A DNA stretch of 55,533 nucleotides, from the NCBI GenBank assembly GCA_017381715.1, contig JAFOBR010000067.1, forward strand, positions 1 through 55,533, read 5' to 3'. Positions 1 through 9,695 of this stretch are shown piece after piece (position 1 is the stretch's first letter; every line of letters starts with the position of its first letter). The translations under genes and the position numbers were made by a program. This DNA comes from Clostridia bacterium (lineage in GTDB: Bacteria > Bacillota > Clostridia > Oscillospirales > CAG-382). A model generated the notes under the pieces. It was not told the origin of the DNA, made no database searches, and saw only the letters and a list, made by a program, of their open reading frames with translations.

Positions 1-94
1 AAATGGGTACCGTAACTCCTCCCGAAGGATGGGTTAAGGTAATAAAATAACTGAATAATTTTTCAAAAAAACAGAGTATCATATACATTTTCAC

Positions 95-123
95 TTGACA
101 CATTATAGGTTTAGTGGTATAAT
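95..123 (+). promoter_or_regulatory. sigma-A promoter of the ilv-leu operon
   Basis: TTGACA at 95-100 and TATAAT at 118-123 with a 17-base spacer, a perfect consensus. Transcription should start near 130, about 147 bases before ilvA. This is the only clear promoter seen before the operon. Confidence 0.85.
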
Positions 124-139
124 CTTTCAATACTATATA

Positions 140-193
140 ATGCAGGAATTTTTAGTTTTCACGGCAAACAGAATGGTATTGACTGTTTATTAA
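140..193 (+). CDS. possible leader peptide, 17 residues
   Basis: A short frame between the promoter and the leader terminator reads MQEFLVFTANRMVLTVY and then TAA. Five of 17 residues are Leu or Val, which would suit ribosome-sensed attenuation of a branched-chain operon. Against it, the ATG lies only about ten bases after the expected transcript start with no visible ribosome site, and no clear antiterminator partner for the terminator stem is present. Treat as a candidate only. Confidence 0.3.
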   Translation: MQEFLVFTANRMVLTVY

Positions 194-202
194 TTATCAG
201 CT

Positions 203-237
203 CCCTCTCTCTTTGCACAAGAGAGAGGGCGTTTTTT
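203..237 (+). terminator. intrinsic terminator in the leader (attenuator candidate)
   Basis: Stem CCCTCTCTCT (203-212) pairs with AGAGAGAGGG (220-229), followed by a run of six T. Because it lies between a consensus promoter and ilvA, it probably stops a fraction of transcripts in the leader, so operon expression is likely set by termination control. The first 94 bases of the window hold nothing I can assign. Confidence 0.75.
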
Positions 238-276
238 ATAGTTTAAGAATTCTGCTTGAAAGGATTTTTTATACAT

Positions 277-1479
277 ATGGTTACGATCGATAAAATATTT
301 CACGCATCTACAGTGCTTAAAAAAATCATACGTCCCACACCGCTTGCAAAGGCATACGGTATAGCTCCTCAGTGCGATCTGTATTTCAAGCCTGAAAATC
401 TGCAGAATACCGGCTCCTTCAAGCTGCGCGGTTCGGGATATAAAATAGCAATGCTATCCGAAGAAGAAAAGGCAAAAGGCGTTATCGCCTGCTCTGCGGG
501 CAACCACGCTCAAGGCGTTGCGCTGGCGGCTTCCAAATGCGGAATTTCCTCGCTTATCTGCCTGCCCGACAATGCACCCATTTCCAAGATAGAGGCTACC
601 AAGAACTACGGCGCAAAGGTATGTCTTGTGGAAGGCTGTTATGATGATGCGTATAATAAAGCAATGTCTTTAAAGGACGAGCTGGGACTAACCTTTGTTC
701 ATCCTTTTGATGATGAAAACGTAATTGCGGGGCAGGGTACTATCGGTCTTGAGATAGTAAACGATATTGACAATATAGATGCGGTTATCGTTCCCATCGG
801 CGGCGGCGGACTTATTTCCGGCGTTGCATACGCAATAAAAGCCATTAATCCTCGCATAAAGGTTTACGGTGTTCAGGCGGCAGGAGCTCCCAGTATGTAT
901 AATTCCGTAAACAGCGGTTCAATACAGACTTTGCCTTCTGTTTCCACCATTGCAGACGGTATCGCAGTAAAGCGTCCCGGCGATAACACCTTCGATATGG
1001 TAAGCAAATATGTGGATGATATCGCTCTTGTTACCGAAGATGAAATTTCTTCCGCTATCCTTGCTTTGATCGAAAAGCAAAAAATGATTGCCGAAGGTGC
1101 GGGCGCAGTCTCCGTTGCGGCGGCTATGTTCAATAAATTCCCCGTAGAGGGCAAGAAGGTAGTAAGCGTAGTTTCCGGCGGTAATATAGACGTTACAAGC
1201 CTTTCGCGTGTAATAGAGCGTGGTCTTATGAAATCGGGCAGAAGCTCCAGCTTGCTTATCGAACTTGTTGATAAACCCGGCCAGCTTAAGGATGTTTCCC
1301 GTATTATCGCAGATTGCGGTGGTAATGTAACCAGCGTTCATCATGAGCGCAACGGAAATACCGAAAGCATTAACGGCTGTTATCTACGTATCGTTATGGA
1401 GACCCGTGATTACGATCACGTTCAGCAGATAACCGAAGCATTAAAGAGCGAAGGCTTTAAAATCGTGTCAAAGGAGTAA
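277..1479 (+). CDS. ilvA: threonine dehydratase with C-terminal ACT domain
   Basis: PLP enzyme that deaminates threonine to 2-oxobutyrate, the first committed step to isoleucine. The PLP lysine is Lys49 in GSFKLRG, and the phosphate-binding glycine loop GGGGL is at residues 175-179. A single ACT domain (about residues 325-400, starting LLIELVDKPGQ) is the likely allosteric site. The length of 400 residues fits the short IlvA form with one ACT domain. I chose the ATG at 277, preceded by GAAAGGA; an in-frame TTG at 256 would add seven residues that overlap this ribosome site. It is first of a tightly packed operon, with RidA seven bases downstream. Position at the head of the leucine/valine genes argues for a biosynthetic rather than catabolic role. 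Confidence 0.93.
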   Translation: MVTIDKIFHASTVLKKIIRPTPLAKAYGIAPQCDLYFKPENLQNTGSFKLRGSGYKIAMLSEEEKAKGVIACSAGNHAQGVALAASKCGISSLICLPDNAPISKIEATKNYGAKVCLVEGCYDDAYNKAMSLKDELGLTFVHPFDDENVIAGQGTIGLEIVNDIDNIDAVIVPIGGGGLISGVAYAIKAINPRIKVYGVQAAGAPSMYNSVNSGSIQTLPSVSTIADGIAVKRPGDNTFDMVSKYVDDIALVTEDEISSAILALIEKQKMIAEGAGAVSVAAAMFNKFPVEGKKVVSVVSGGNIDVTSLSRVIERGLMKSGRSSSLLIELVDKPGQLKDVSRIIADCGGNVTSVHHERNGNTESINGCYLRIVMETRDYDHVQQITEALKSEGFKIVSKE

Positions 1480-1485
1480 ATTTTT

Positions 1486-1878
1486 ATGAATTACATATAC
1501 ACAAAAAATGCGCCGGACGCTATCGGTCCTTATTCTCAGGCCACGGTAGTCGGTAATATAGTATTTACCTCAGGTCAAATAGCTATAAACCCCGCCAGCG
1601 GCGCTGTTGAAGCAACCGATATCCGTGAACAGACCGAGCAGGTATGTAAAAATCTTTCCGCAGTCCTTGAAGCGGCGGGAAGCAGTATTGAAAAGGTTGT
1701 AAAAACCACCTGCTTTTTGAGTGATATGGGTGATTTTGCCGTTTTTAACGAAGTATACGGCAAATATTTCGTAAGCAAGCCCGCTCGTTCCTGCGTTGCC
1801 GCAAAAACTTTGCCCAAGAATGTTTTGGTAGAAGTAGAGGCGATTGCAGAGATCGGCACCTCGGATTCCAAGGAGTAA
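1486..1878 (+). CDS. ridA: RidA family enamine/imine deaminase
   Basis: Small (130 residues) trimeric RidA/YjgF/UK114 protein that hydrolyses reactive 2-aminoacrylate and 2-aminocrotonate enamines released by PLP dehydratases. Family marks are the N-terminal DAIGPYSQA, FTSGQI, and the C-terminal PARSCVAAKTLPK segment whose arginine binds the substrate carboxylate. It starts seven bases after ilvA with an AAGGAG site overlapping the ilvA stop, so it is translated together with the enzyme whose by-product it removes. The neighbourhood makes the role almost certain. Confidence 0.95.
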   Translation: MNYIYTKNAPDAIGPYSQATVVGNIVFTSGQIAINPASGAVEATDIREQTEQVCKNLSAVLEAAGSSIEKVVKTTCFLSDMGDFAVFNEVYGKYFVSKPARSCVAAKTLPKNVLVEVEAIAEIGTSDSKE

Positions 1879-1881
1879 ATA

Positions 1882-3543
1882 ATGGATAACAGCAAATACA
1901 GTGTAGGCTATTTTCCGCCTCCCGGTTCACATTTTAAATGGGTGAGTAAGGATCATATAGAAAAAGCGCCCCGTTGGTGCAGCGTTGACCTGCGTGACGG
2001 TAATCAATCCCTTGTAATTCCCATGAGCCTTGAGGAAAAACTGGAATTTTATAAACTTTTACTTGAAGTAGGCTTCAAAGAGATAGAAGTGGGATTTCCA
2101 GCCGCATCAGAAACCGAATACGAATTTCTGCGCACTCTCATAGAGAAAGATATGATTCCTGCGGACGTTACCGTTCAGGTGCTTACCCAGTGCAGAGAGC
2201 ATATTATCCGCAAGACTTTTGATGCCTGCAAGGGCGCTCCCAATGCAATTATCCATTTTTATAATTCCGTGAGCGTTGCTCAAAGAGAGCAGGTTTTCAA
2301 AAAATCCAAAGAAGAGATAAAACAGATTGCAGTTGACGGTGCAAAGCTTGTTAAACGTCTTGCTTCCGAATACGAGGGTAATGTCCGCTTTGAATACTCT
2401 CCCGAAAGCTTTACGGGCACGGAACCTGAATATGCTTTGGAAGTGTGCAACGCTGTTTTGGACGTTCTTGAGCCTTCCGAAACCAACAATGTTATTATAA
2501 ACCTTCCCGTTACCGTAGAAATGAGCTTGCCGCACGTTTATGCGAATCAGGTTGAGTATATGAGCGAAAACCTGAAATACCGTGAATTCGTGACCCTTTC
2601 GCTTCATCCTCATAACGATAGAGGTACAGGCGTTGCGGATACGGAGCTTGCTCTCCTTGCAGGAGCAGACCGTGTTGAGGGTACCTTGTTCGGCAACGGC
2701 GAGCGTACTGGAAATGTTGATATAATCACACTTGCAATGAATATGTATTCCCACGGTGTTGATCCCGAGCTTGATTTTTCAAATATGCCCGAAATAGTGG
2801 CAACTTATGAAAAGTGCACTCGTATGCACGTGTACGAAAGAAGCCCCTATGCAGGCTCTTTGGTATTTGCCGCTTTTTCCGGCAGCCATCAGGATGCAAT
2901 CGCAAAGGGTATGAAATGGCGTGAAGAAAAGGGACTTAACATCTGGTCGGTGCCTTATATTCCTATCGACCCCAAGGATATAAGCCGTACTTACGATGCT
3001 GACGTTATCCGTGTGAATTCCCAAAGCGGAAAAGGCGGTATCGGATATCTGATTGAGCAGACGTACGGTTATGATCTTCCCGCAAAAATGCGTGAGCATT
3101 TTAGCTATGCTTGTAAAAATGTATCTGATCACGACCACCGAGAGCTTAAACCTCACGACGTTTTAAAGGTGTTTACCGATAATTACCTGAATCTTGAAAG
3201 CCCTGTGGCGATTTCCAATATGAGCTTTGTTCAGAAGGACGGTGGGGTGGACGCATACGTTACCTTTGTGCGTGACGGCAAGAAAAATACCGTTCATACC
3301 CAGGGCAACGGCTCTCTTGACGCTGTCAGCAATGCTTTGAAGGAATACACGGAAGATAATTACAGTCTTAAGGTGTATACCGAGCACAGTCTTGAAGGCA
3401 AGAGCTCTGATGCAACTGCTGCCGCTTATATCGGCGTAGAAGATAAAAACGGTAAAACTTATTGGGGTGCGGGTACGGATACAGATATTATCCGTGCAAG
3501 TATCCACGCATTGTTAAGTGCTTATAACAATATGATCAGATAA
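1882..3543 (+). CDS. leuA: 2-isopropylmalate synthase (long, yeast/actinobacterial type)
   Basis: Condenses acetyl-CoA with 2-oxoisovalerate, the first step of leucine synthesis. The N-terminal TIM barrel of the HMGL family has the RDGNQSL catalytic segment, EVGFP, and the metal-binding LSLHPHNDRG. The C-terminal 150 residues fit the LeuA dimer/allosteric domain that senses leucine. At 553 residues and with an N-terminal arm (PPGSHFKWVSKDHIEKAPRW) it belongs to the longer LeuA class, not the 510-residue enterobacterial one. Start ATG is three bases after the ridA stop with AAGGAG upstream. Confidence 0.94.
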   Translation: MDNSKYSVGYFPPPGSHFKWVSKDHIEKAPRWCSVDLRDGNQSLVIPMSLEEKLEFYKLLLEVGFKEIEVGFPAASETEYEFLRTLIEKDMIPADVTVQVLTQCREHIIRKTFDACKGAPNAIIHFYNSVSVAQREQVFKKSKEEIKQIAVDGAKLVKRLASEYEGNVRFEYSPESFTGTEPEYALEVCNAVLDVLEPSETNNVIINLPVTVEMSLPHVYANQVEYMSENLKYREFVTLSLHPHNDRGTGVADTELALLAGADRVEGTLFGNGERTGNVDIITLAMNMYSHGVDPELDFSNMPEIVATYEKCTRMHVYERSPYAGSLVFAAFSGSHQDAIAKGMKWREEKGLNIWSVPYIPIDPKDISRTYDADVIRVNSQSGKGGIGYLIEQTYGYDLPAKMREHFSYACKNVSDHDHRELKPHDVLKVFTDNYLNLESPVAISNMSFVQKDGGVDAYVTFVRDGKKNTVHTQGNGSLDAVSNALKEYTEDNYSLKVYTEHSLEGKSSDATAAAYIGVEDKNGKTYWGAGTDTDIIRASIHALLSAYNNMIR

Positions 3544-3555
3544 GGAGTCGAAACT

Positions 3556-4818
3556 ATGGGCATGACTATGACTCAAAAAATACTTGCCGCCCACGCGGGA
3601 CTTGAAAGCGTTAAAGCCGGTCAGCTTATCAGCGCAAAGCTTGATATAGTTCTCGGCAACGATATTACCACCCCCGTAGCAGTAAATGAATTTAAAAAAG
3701 CCGGTTTTGATACCGTGTTCAATAAAGATAAGATCGCAATCGTTCTGGACCATTTTGTTCCCAATAAGGATATAAAAGCTGCAGAACAATCCAAGCAGTG
3801 CCGCGAATTCGCTCTTGCTCACAGCGTAAGTCATTTTTATGACGTGGGAAAAATGGGTATAGAACACGCGCTTCTTCCCGAGCAGGGTGTTGTTACCGCA
3901 GGTGATTGCATTATTGGTGCAGATAGCCATACTTGTACATACGGTGCGTTGGGTGCTTTTTCCACCGGCGTTGGCAGTACGGATATGGCGGCAGGAATGG
4001 CTACCGGGACTGCGTGGTTCAAGGTGCCTTCCGCTATCCGATTTGAGCTTAAGGGAAAACTTCCCGAGCATTGCAGTGGTAAGGACGTTATACTAACCAT
4101 CATCGGTATGATCGGTGTTGACGGCGCATTGTACCGCAGTATGGAGTTTTCCGGTGAGGGCGTTGCCACTCTCAGTATGGATGACCGCTTGTGTATATGT
4201 AATATGGCTATTGAAGCAGGCGCAAAAAACGGTATTTTCCCTGTGGATGAAGTTACTAAGCAGTATATGGAAGGCAGATGTGAGCGCACTCCCGTCATTT
4301 ACGAAGCTGACGAAGACGCTGAATACGAGCGCACGATCGAGATAGATCTCGGTGCGATCGTTCCTACCGTTGCTTGTCCTCATCTTCCCGAAAATACCCA
4401 TCCCGCAGAGGGGCTTGGCGATATAAAGATAGATCAGGTGGTTATCGGAAGCTGTACCAACGGCAGAATGGAAGATATGGAGGCCGCCTACAATATACTT
4501 AAAGATAAAAAAATTGCAGATAACGTGCGTTGCATAATCATTCCCGGTACAATGCAGATACTCCGTGAATGTGTTCAGCGTGGATATGTTACTGCATTTA
4601 TAGATGCGGGTGCAGTGGTGTCTACACCTACTTGCGGTCCTTGTCTTGGTGGTTATATGGGTATTCTTGCCGCAGGCGAACGTTGTATCGCCACCACCAA
4701 CCGTAATTTCGTAGGCAGAATGGGACACGTGGAGAGTGAGGTTTATCTTGCTTCTCCCGCAACAGCCGCCGCAAGCGCACTAACTGGATATATTACAGAC
4801 CCTCGGAGGAACAGTTAA
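3556..4818 (+). CDS. leuC: 3-isopropylmalate dehydratase large subunit
   Basis: Aconitase-family subunit that, with LeuD, isomerises 2- to 3-isopropylmalate using a [4Fe-4S] cluster. Cluster cysteines are Cys300 (GSCTNGR), Cys360 and Cys363 (CGPC). The length of 420 residues marks the short LeuC/HacA type common in archaea and Clostridia, not the about 466-residue enterobacterial type, and it matches the equally short LeuD that follows. Its stop overlaps the leuD start by one base (TAATG), so the two subunits are translationally coupled. Confidence 0.95.
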   Translation: MGMTMTQKILAAHAGLESVKAGQLISAKLDIVLGNDITTPVAVNEFKKAGFDTVFNKDKIAIVLDHFVPNKDIKAAEQSKQCREFALAHSVSHFYDVGKMGIEHALLPEQGVVTAGDCIIGADSHTCTYGALGAFSTGVGSTDMAAGMATGTAWFKVPSAIRFELKGKLPEHCSGKDVILTIIGMIGVDGALYRSMEFSGEGVATLSMDDRLCICNMAIEAGAKNGIFPVDEVTKQYMEGRCERTPVIYEADEDAEYERTIEIDLGAIVPTVACPHLPENTHPAEGLGDIKIDQVVIGSCTNGRMEDMEAAYNILKDKKIADNVRCIIIPGTMQILRECVQRGYVTAFIDAGAVVSTPTCGPCLGGYMGILAAGERCIATTNRNFVGRMGHVESEVYLASPATAAASALTGYITDPRRNS

Positions 4819-5306
4819 TGGAAACCAAAGGAAAAGTTTTTAAATATCCGGATAACGTTGATACAGACGTTATTATTCCTGCCCGTTATCTTAATACCTC
4901 CGATGCAAACGAGCTTGCCAAGCATTGTATGGAGGATATTGATAACACCTTCGTATCCCGTGTAAACAAGGGTGACATTATAGTTGCAGGTTGGAATTTC
5001 GGCTGCGGTTCTTCCCGTGAACACGCCCCTCTGGTTATTAAGACCTGCGGCACCGGTTGCGTTATTGCAAAAAGCTTTGCTCGTATTTTTTACCGCAATG
5101 CCATTAATATCGGTATGCCTATATTGGAATGTGAAGCGGCGGCGGAAGAGATCGAAGACGGAGACGAAGTCAGCGTTGATTTTGGCACAGGCGTGATAAC
5201 CAATATCACCAAAGGAAAAACCTATAAAGCAGAGCCTTTCCCCTCGTTTATTCAGAATATAATTGGGAAGGGCGGCTTGCTCGCTTCGCTTAAGGAAGGT
5301 TGTTAG
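4818..5306 (+). CDS. leuD: 3-isopropylmalate dehydratase small subunit
   Basis: Swivel-domain partner of LeuC. Visible marks are the N-terminal [14 protein letters not shown], then [12 protein letters not shown], which contacts substrate, and the [17 protein letters not shown] segment. The length of 162 residues fits the short LeuD class. ATG shares its A with the leuC stop; GGAGG lies eight bases upstream. Confidence 0.95.
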   Translation: METKGKVFKYPDNVDTDVIIPARYLNTSDANELAKHCMEDIDNTFVSRVNKGDIIVAGWNFGCGSSREHAPLVIKTCGTGCVIAKSFARIFYRNAINIGMPILECEAAAEEIEDGDEVSVDFGTGVITNITKGKTYKAEPFPSFIQNIIGKGGLLASLKEGC

Positions 5307-5307
5307 T

Positions 5308-6393
5308 ATGCAAAAAAACATAGCAGTAATCCGCGGTGACGGTATAGGTCCCGAAATAGTGGAGCAGGCACTTAAGGTGCTTGATAAAATAGCAGAGCTT
5401 TTCTGCCATAACTTTGAATATACCGACGTGGATATGGGCGGTTGCGCCATAGATAAATGGGGAGATCCTCTTCCCGAAGAGATGCTTGCAAAGTGCCTTG
5501 CTTCCGATAGCGTTCTTCTTGGTGCCGTTGGCGGTCCCAAGTGGAACGATGTTCCCGGTAATATGCGGCCCGAAAAAGGTCTGTTAAGGCTCCGCGCGGG
5601 AATGGGAGTTTACAGTAACAACCGTCCTGCGAAGATATGGCGTCAGCTTTCCAGTGCATCTCCTTTAAAGGCATCTATTGTAAATAAAGGTATTGATTTT
5701 ATTATCGTTCGTGAGCTTATCGGCGGAATTTATTTCGGTACTCACAAAACAGAATTTGCAGACGGTCAAAAGGTGGCTGTTGACGAGCTTAAGTATTCCG
5801 AAGCCGAGATAGAGCGTATCGGAAGAATTGGTTTTGAAACCGCTATGAAGCGTGGTAAAAAGCTTTGCTCGGTAGAAAAAAGCAACGTGCTGGATTCCAG
5901 CCGTCTTTGGAAATCCGTTATGCACCGTCTTGCCGATGAATATCCCGAAGTTGAGCTTTCCGATATGCTGGTGGATAACTGTGCAATGCAGATAGTGAAA
6001 GATCCTTCCCAGTTTGACGTTGTTGTTACCGAGAATATGTTCGGTGACATTTTGTCCGACGAAGCTTCTATGATCACCGGATCTATCGGTATGATACCTT
6101 CTTCCAGCCTTGGTGCTACCAAGTGCGGATTATACGAGCCTATACACGGCTCCGCCCCCGACATTGCGGGAAAGGATATAGCAAACCCCATCGGTACAAT
6201 TCTTTCTGCGGCAATGATGCTTCGGTTCAGCTTTGATATGGAAAATGAAGCAGACGCTATAGAAGATGCGGTGTCCCGTGTGCTTGATGCAGGCTACCGT
6301 ACGGGAGATATATTCTCTTCCGAAGAAGGTCTTACCCTTGTGGGATGCAGTGAGATGGGCAGACTTATTATAGAAAATATACAGAAAGGATAA
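5308..6393 (+). CDS. leuB: 3-isopropylmalate dehydrogenase
   Basis: NAD-dependent oxidative decarboxylation of 3-isopropylmalate. The protein starts MQKNIAVIRGDGIGPEIV and shows the substrate loop RPEKGLLRLRAGMGVYSN, the metal-binding VTENMFGDILSDEASMITG, and the cofactor loop IHGSAPDIAGKDIANPIG. The length of 361 residues is typical. I place the start at 5308 (AAGGAAGG site, one base after the leuD stop) rather than an in-frame upstream codon at 5263 that would overlap leuD by 44 bases. Confidence 0.95.
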   Translation: MQKNIAVIRGDGIGPEIVEQALKVLDKIAELFCHNFEYTDVDMGGCAIDKWGDPLPEEMLAKCLASDSVLLGAVGGPKWNDVPGNMRPEKGLLRLRAGMGVYSNNRPAKIWRQLSSASPLKASIVNKGIDFIIVRELIGGIYFGTHKTEFADGQKVAVDELKYSEAEIERIGRIGFETAMKRGKKLCSVEKSNVLDSSRLWKSVMHRLADEYPEVELSDMLVDNCAMQIVKDPSQFDVVVTENMFGDILSDEASMITGSIGMIPSSSLGATKCGLYEPIHGSAPDIAGKDIANPIGTILSAAMMLRFSFDMENEADAIEDAVSRVLDAGYRTGDIFSSEEGLTLVGCSEMGRLIIENIQKG

Positions 6394-6398
6394 CGTGA

Positions 6399-8066
6399 AT
6401 GTTACTTTCAGGCGCAGATATTATCGTACGCACGTTGATAGAGCAGGGGTGTGACGTAGTTTTCGGCTACCCCGGCGGTCAGATAATCAACGTTTACGAT
6501 TCATTATACAAATACAGAGATGAGCTTAAGCACGTGCTTACCGCTCACGAACAGGGTGCGGCTCATGCAGCAGACGGATATGCGCGTTCCACGGGTAAGG
6601 TCGGCGTTGTTATCGCAACATCCGGTCCCGGTGCAACGAATCTTGTTACGGGTATCGCTACTGCTTACATAGATTCCGTTCCCCTTGTTGCCATAACGGG
6701 CAACGTACCTAATTCTGTTATCGGTACGGACGGATTTCAGGAAATAGATATTACCGGTATCACGCTTCCCATTACAAAGCACAACTACTTTGTAAGCTGT
6801 ATAGAGGATCTGGCAGGTACCATACGCGAGGCGTTTAAGATAGCTTCTTCCGGCAGACCCGGTCCTGTGCTTATCGACGTTCCCAAGGACGTGCAGATAG
6901 CAAAATACGAGTACGAGCCTATGCCCAAGGTAGAAAAGGATGCAAAGAACGCTGCAAAGGACATTCGTGTTCAGCAGGCTGCAGAGTGTATAAATAACGC
7001 AGAAAAGCCTTTTATTTATTTTGGCGGCGGTGTTCTTTCCTCAGAAGCGAGAGAAGAAGTTCTTGAGCTGGCAGAGCTTATAGATGCTCCTATCGGATGC
7101 TCTATGATGGGTATTTCAGGTGTTCCCACAGACCATCCCCGTTTTCTCGGAATGCAGGGTATGCACGGACATTACGCATGCTCAATGTCGATGCACAACG
7201 CAGACTGCATTATAGCGTTGGGTGCAAGATTTAATGACAGAGTTACGGGAAACCGTGCAAAGTTTGCGAAAAAAGCAAAAATAGTCCATATAGATATAGA
7301 CGGTGCAGAGCTTTCCAAAACAATTGAACCTGCTCACGGACTTCGCGGCGACGTAAAGCTTACGTTGCAAAAACTTATTCCCTTACTCAACAAAGTAAAC
7401 CGTCCCGAAAGGCAGGCTGTTGTAGATAAATTCAGAGTTGAGGAAGAGGTAGGACTTGATAGCAGAGAGGGAATGACTCCCAGAAATGTTATCAATACGC
7501 TTAATAAATATCTTGATGCGGATACTCCCGTCGCTACAGACGTTGGTCAGCATCAGATGTGGTCGGCTCAGTATCTTAACTTTAAAAACAGCCGCAGATT
7601 TATAAGCAGCGGCGGTCTTGGTACTATGGGATTCGGACTCGGCGCAGCGATCGGCGCTCAATTGGGTACCAAGCAGAGAAGCGTTCTCGTAACGGGTGAC
7701 GGAAGCTTCGGTATGTGTCTTAACGAAATGGCAACAGCAGTAAGCGAAAATCTGCCCGTAGTCATTCTTATAATGAATAACGGCGTTTTGGGCATGGTTC
7801 GCCAATGGCAGACCTTATTCTTCGATAAGCATTATTCAAATACCGTTCTTGACAGAAAGACCGATTTTGTAAAGTTGGCAGAGGCTTTCGGTGCAAAGGC
7901 AAGCAGTGCGTTTACGCTCGAAGAGCTTGATGCGGCTTTGAATCAAGCCTTTAATCACGACGGACCGTATCTTATTGATTGCGCTATTGATAAAGACGAG
8001 TTCGTTCTGCCTATGCTTCCTCCCGGCGGCTCTATGGATGATATCATTGTAAAGATAGGAGACTGA
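6399..8066 (+). CDS. ilvB: acetolactate synthase catalytic subunit
   Basis: ThDP- and FAD-dependent enzyme making acetolactate or acetohydroxybutyrate. The N-terminal ThDP-activating glutamate is in LTAHEQGAAHAADGYAR, the FAD/central domain follows, and the C-terminal ThDP/Mg motif begins GDGSFGMCLNEMATA and ends with MNN. The length of 555 residues is normal. AGAAAGGA precedes the ATG, six bases after leuB. The regulatory subunit follows two bases after its stop. Confidence 0.95.
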   Translation: MLLSGADIIVRTLIEQGCDVVFGYPGGQIINVYDSLYKYRDELKHVLTAHEQGAAHAADGYARSTGKVGVVIATSGPGATNLVTGIATAYIDSVPLVAITGNVPNSVIGTDGFQEIDITGITLPITKHNYFVSCIEDLAGTIREAFKIASSGRPGPVLIDVPKDVQIAKYEYEPMPKVEKDAKNAAKDIRVQQAAECINNAEKPFIYFGGGVLSSEAREEVLELAELIDAPIGCSMMGISGVPTDHPRFLGMQGMHGHYACSMSMHNADCIIALGARFNDRVTGNRAKFAKKAKIVHIDIDGAELSKTIEPAHGLRGDVKLTLQKLIPLLNKVNRPERQAVVDKFRVEEEVGLDSREGMTPRNVINTLNKYLDADTPVATDVGQHQMWSAQYLNFKNSRRFISSGGLGTMGFGLGAAIGAQLGTKQRSVLVTGDGSFGMCLNEMATAVSENLPVVILIMNNGVLGMVRQWQTLFFDKHYSNTVLDRKTDFVKLAEAFGAKASSAFTLEELDAALNQAFNHDGPYLIDCAIDKDEFVLPMLPPGGSMDDIIVKIGD

Positions 8067-8068
8067 TT

Positions 8069-8578
8069 ATGGATAACAGATTTACAGTAGCAATTCTTGT
8101 TAACAACCAGTTCGGTGTCCTTAACCGAGTTACAAGTATGTTCAGACGCAGGCAGTTCAATATAAGCGCACTTACGGTAAGCGAAACCGAATCTGCAAAA
8201 TATTCCCGTATCACCGTACTTTCCGAAGGTGACGAGATAAGCAAGCAGCAGCTGATAAACCAGCTGTACAAGCTTCCCGATGTTTGCTCTATCGTAGAGC
8301 TTAATCCTGCAGAAACGGTCAGCAGAGAGCTTTTGCTCGTAAAGGTGGCAAACTCTGGAGAAACGAGAAATGACGTACGCGCCGCCGTAGACGCGTTTGA
8401 GGGCAAGATTGTAGACTATACCCGCGAAACCACTATGATCCAGATGGTAGGGGATAGTCACAAAATAGATGCTTTTATAGATTTGCTCAGAGATTTCGAA
8501 ATACTTGAAATATGCCGTACCGGCGCCGCATCCCTTGAACGGGGCAATACAACCATACGCAAAGTTACAAACTTATAA
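8069..8578 (+). CDS. ilvN: acetolactate synthase regulatory subunit
   Basis: ACT-domain protein (NNQFGVLNRVTSMFRRRQFNI at the N-terminus) followed by the small-subunit C-terminal domain (RELLLVKVANSGETRNDVRA). It binds valine and modulates IlvB. The length of 169 residues fits the IlvN/IlvH family. The start is two bases after the ilvB stop, with ATAGGAGA upstream. Confidence 0.94.
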   Translation: MDNRFTVAILVNNQFGVLNRVTSMFRRRQFNISALTVSETESAKYSRITVLSEGDEISKQQLINQLYKLPDVCSIVELNPAETVSRELLLVKVANSGETRNDVRAAVDAFEGKIVDYTRETTMIQMVGDSHKIDAFIDLLRDFEILEICRTGAASLERGNTTIRKVTNL

Positions 8579-9625
<1,047 letters not shown>

Positions 9626-9639
9626 TTATTGTGAATATC

Positions 9640-9664
9640 CCCGGAGAGAAATTTACTCTCCGGG
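9640..9664 (+). other. stem-loop between ilvC and ilvD
   Basis: CCCGGAGAG (9640-9648) and CTCTCCGGG (9656-9664) form a perfect 9-bp stem with a 7-base loop in the 70-base ilvC-ilvD gap. No T-run follows (ATTTCCCG), so it is a poor terminator and more likely a processing or mRNA-stability element. Confidence 0.6.
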
Positions 9665-9695
9665 ATTTCCCGTTTAAACAAAAAGAGGAATTAAT

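Noticed and set aside
1-60. T-box-like or rRNA-like string (GGGTACCGTAACT) at the left edge, or the end of an upstream frame (AAA TGG GTA CCG TAA).
   Set aside because: Too little sequence is visible. The T-box consensus is incomplete and it lies before the operon promoter, so it cannot act on that transcript. No assignment is safe.
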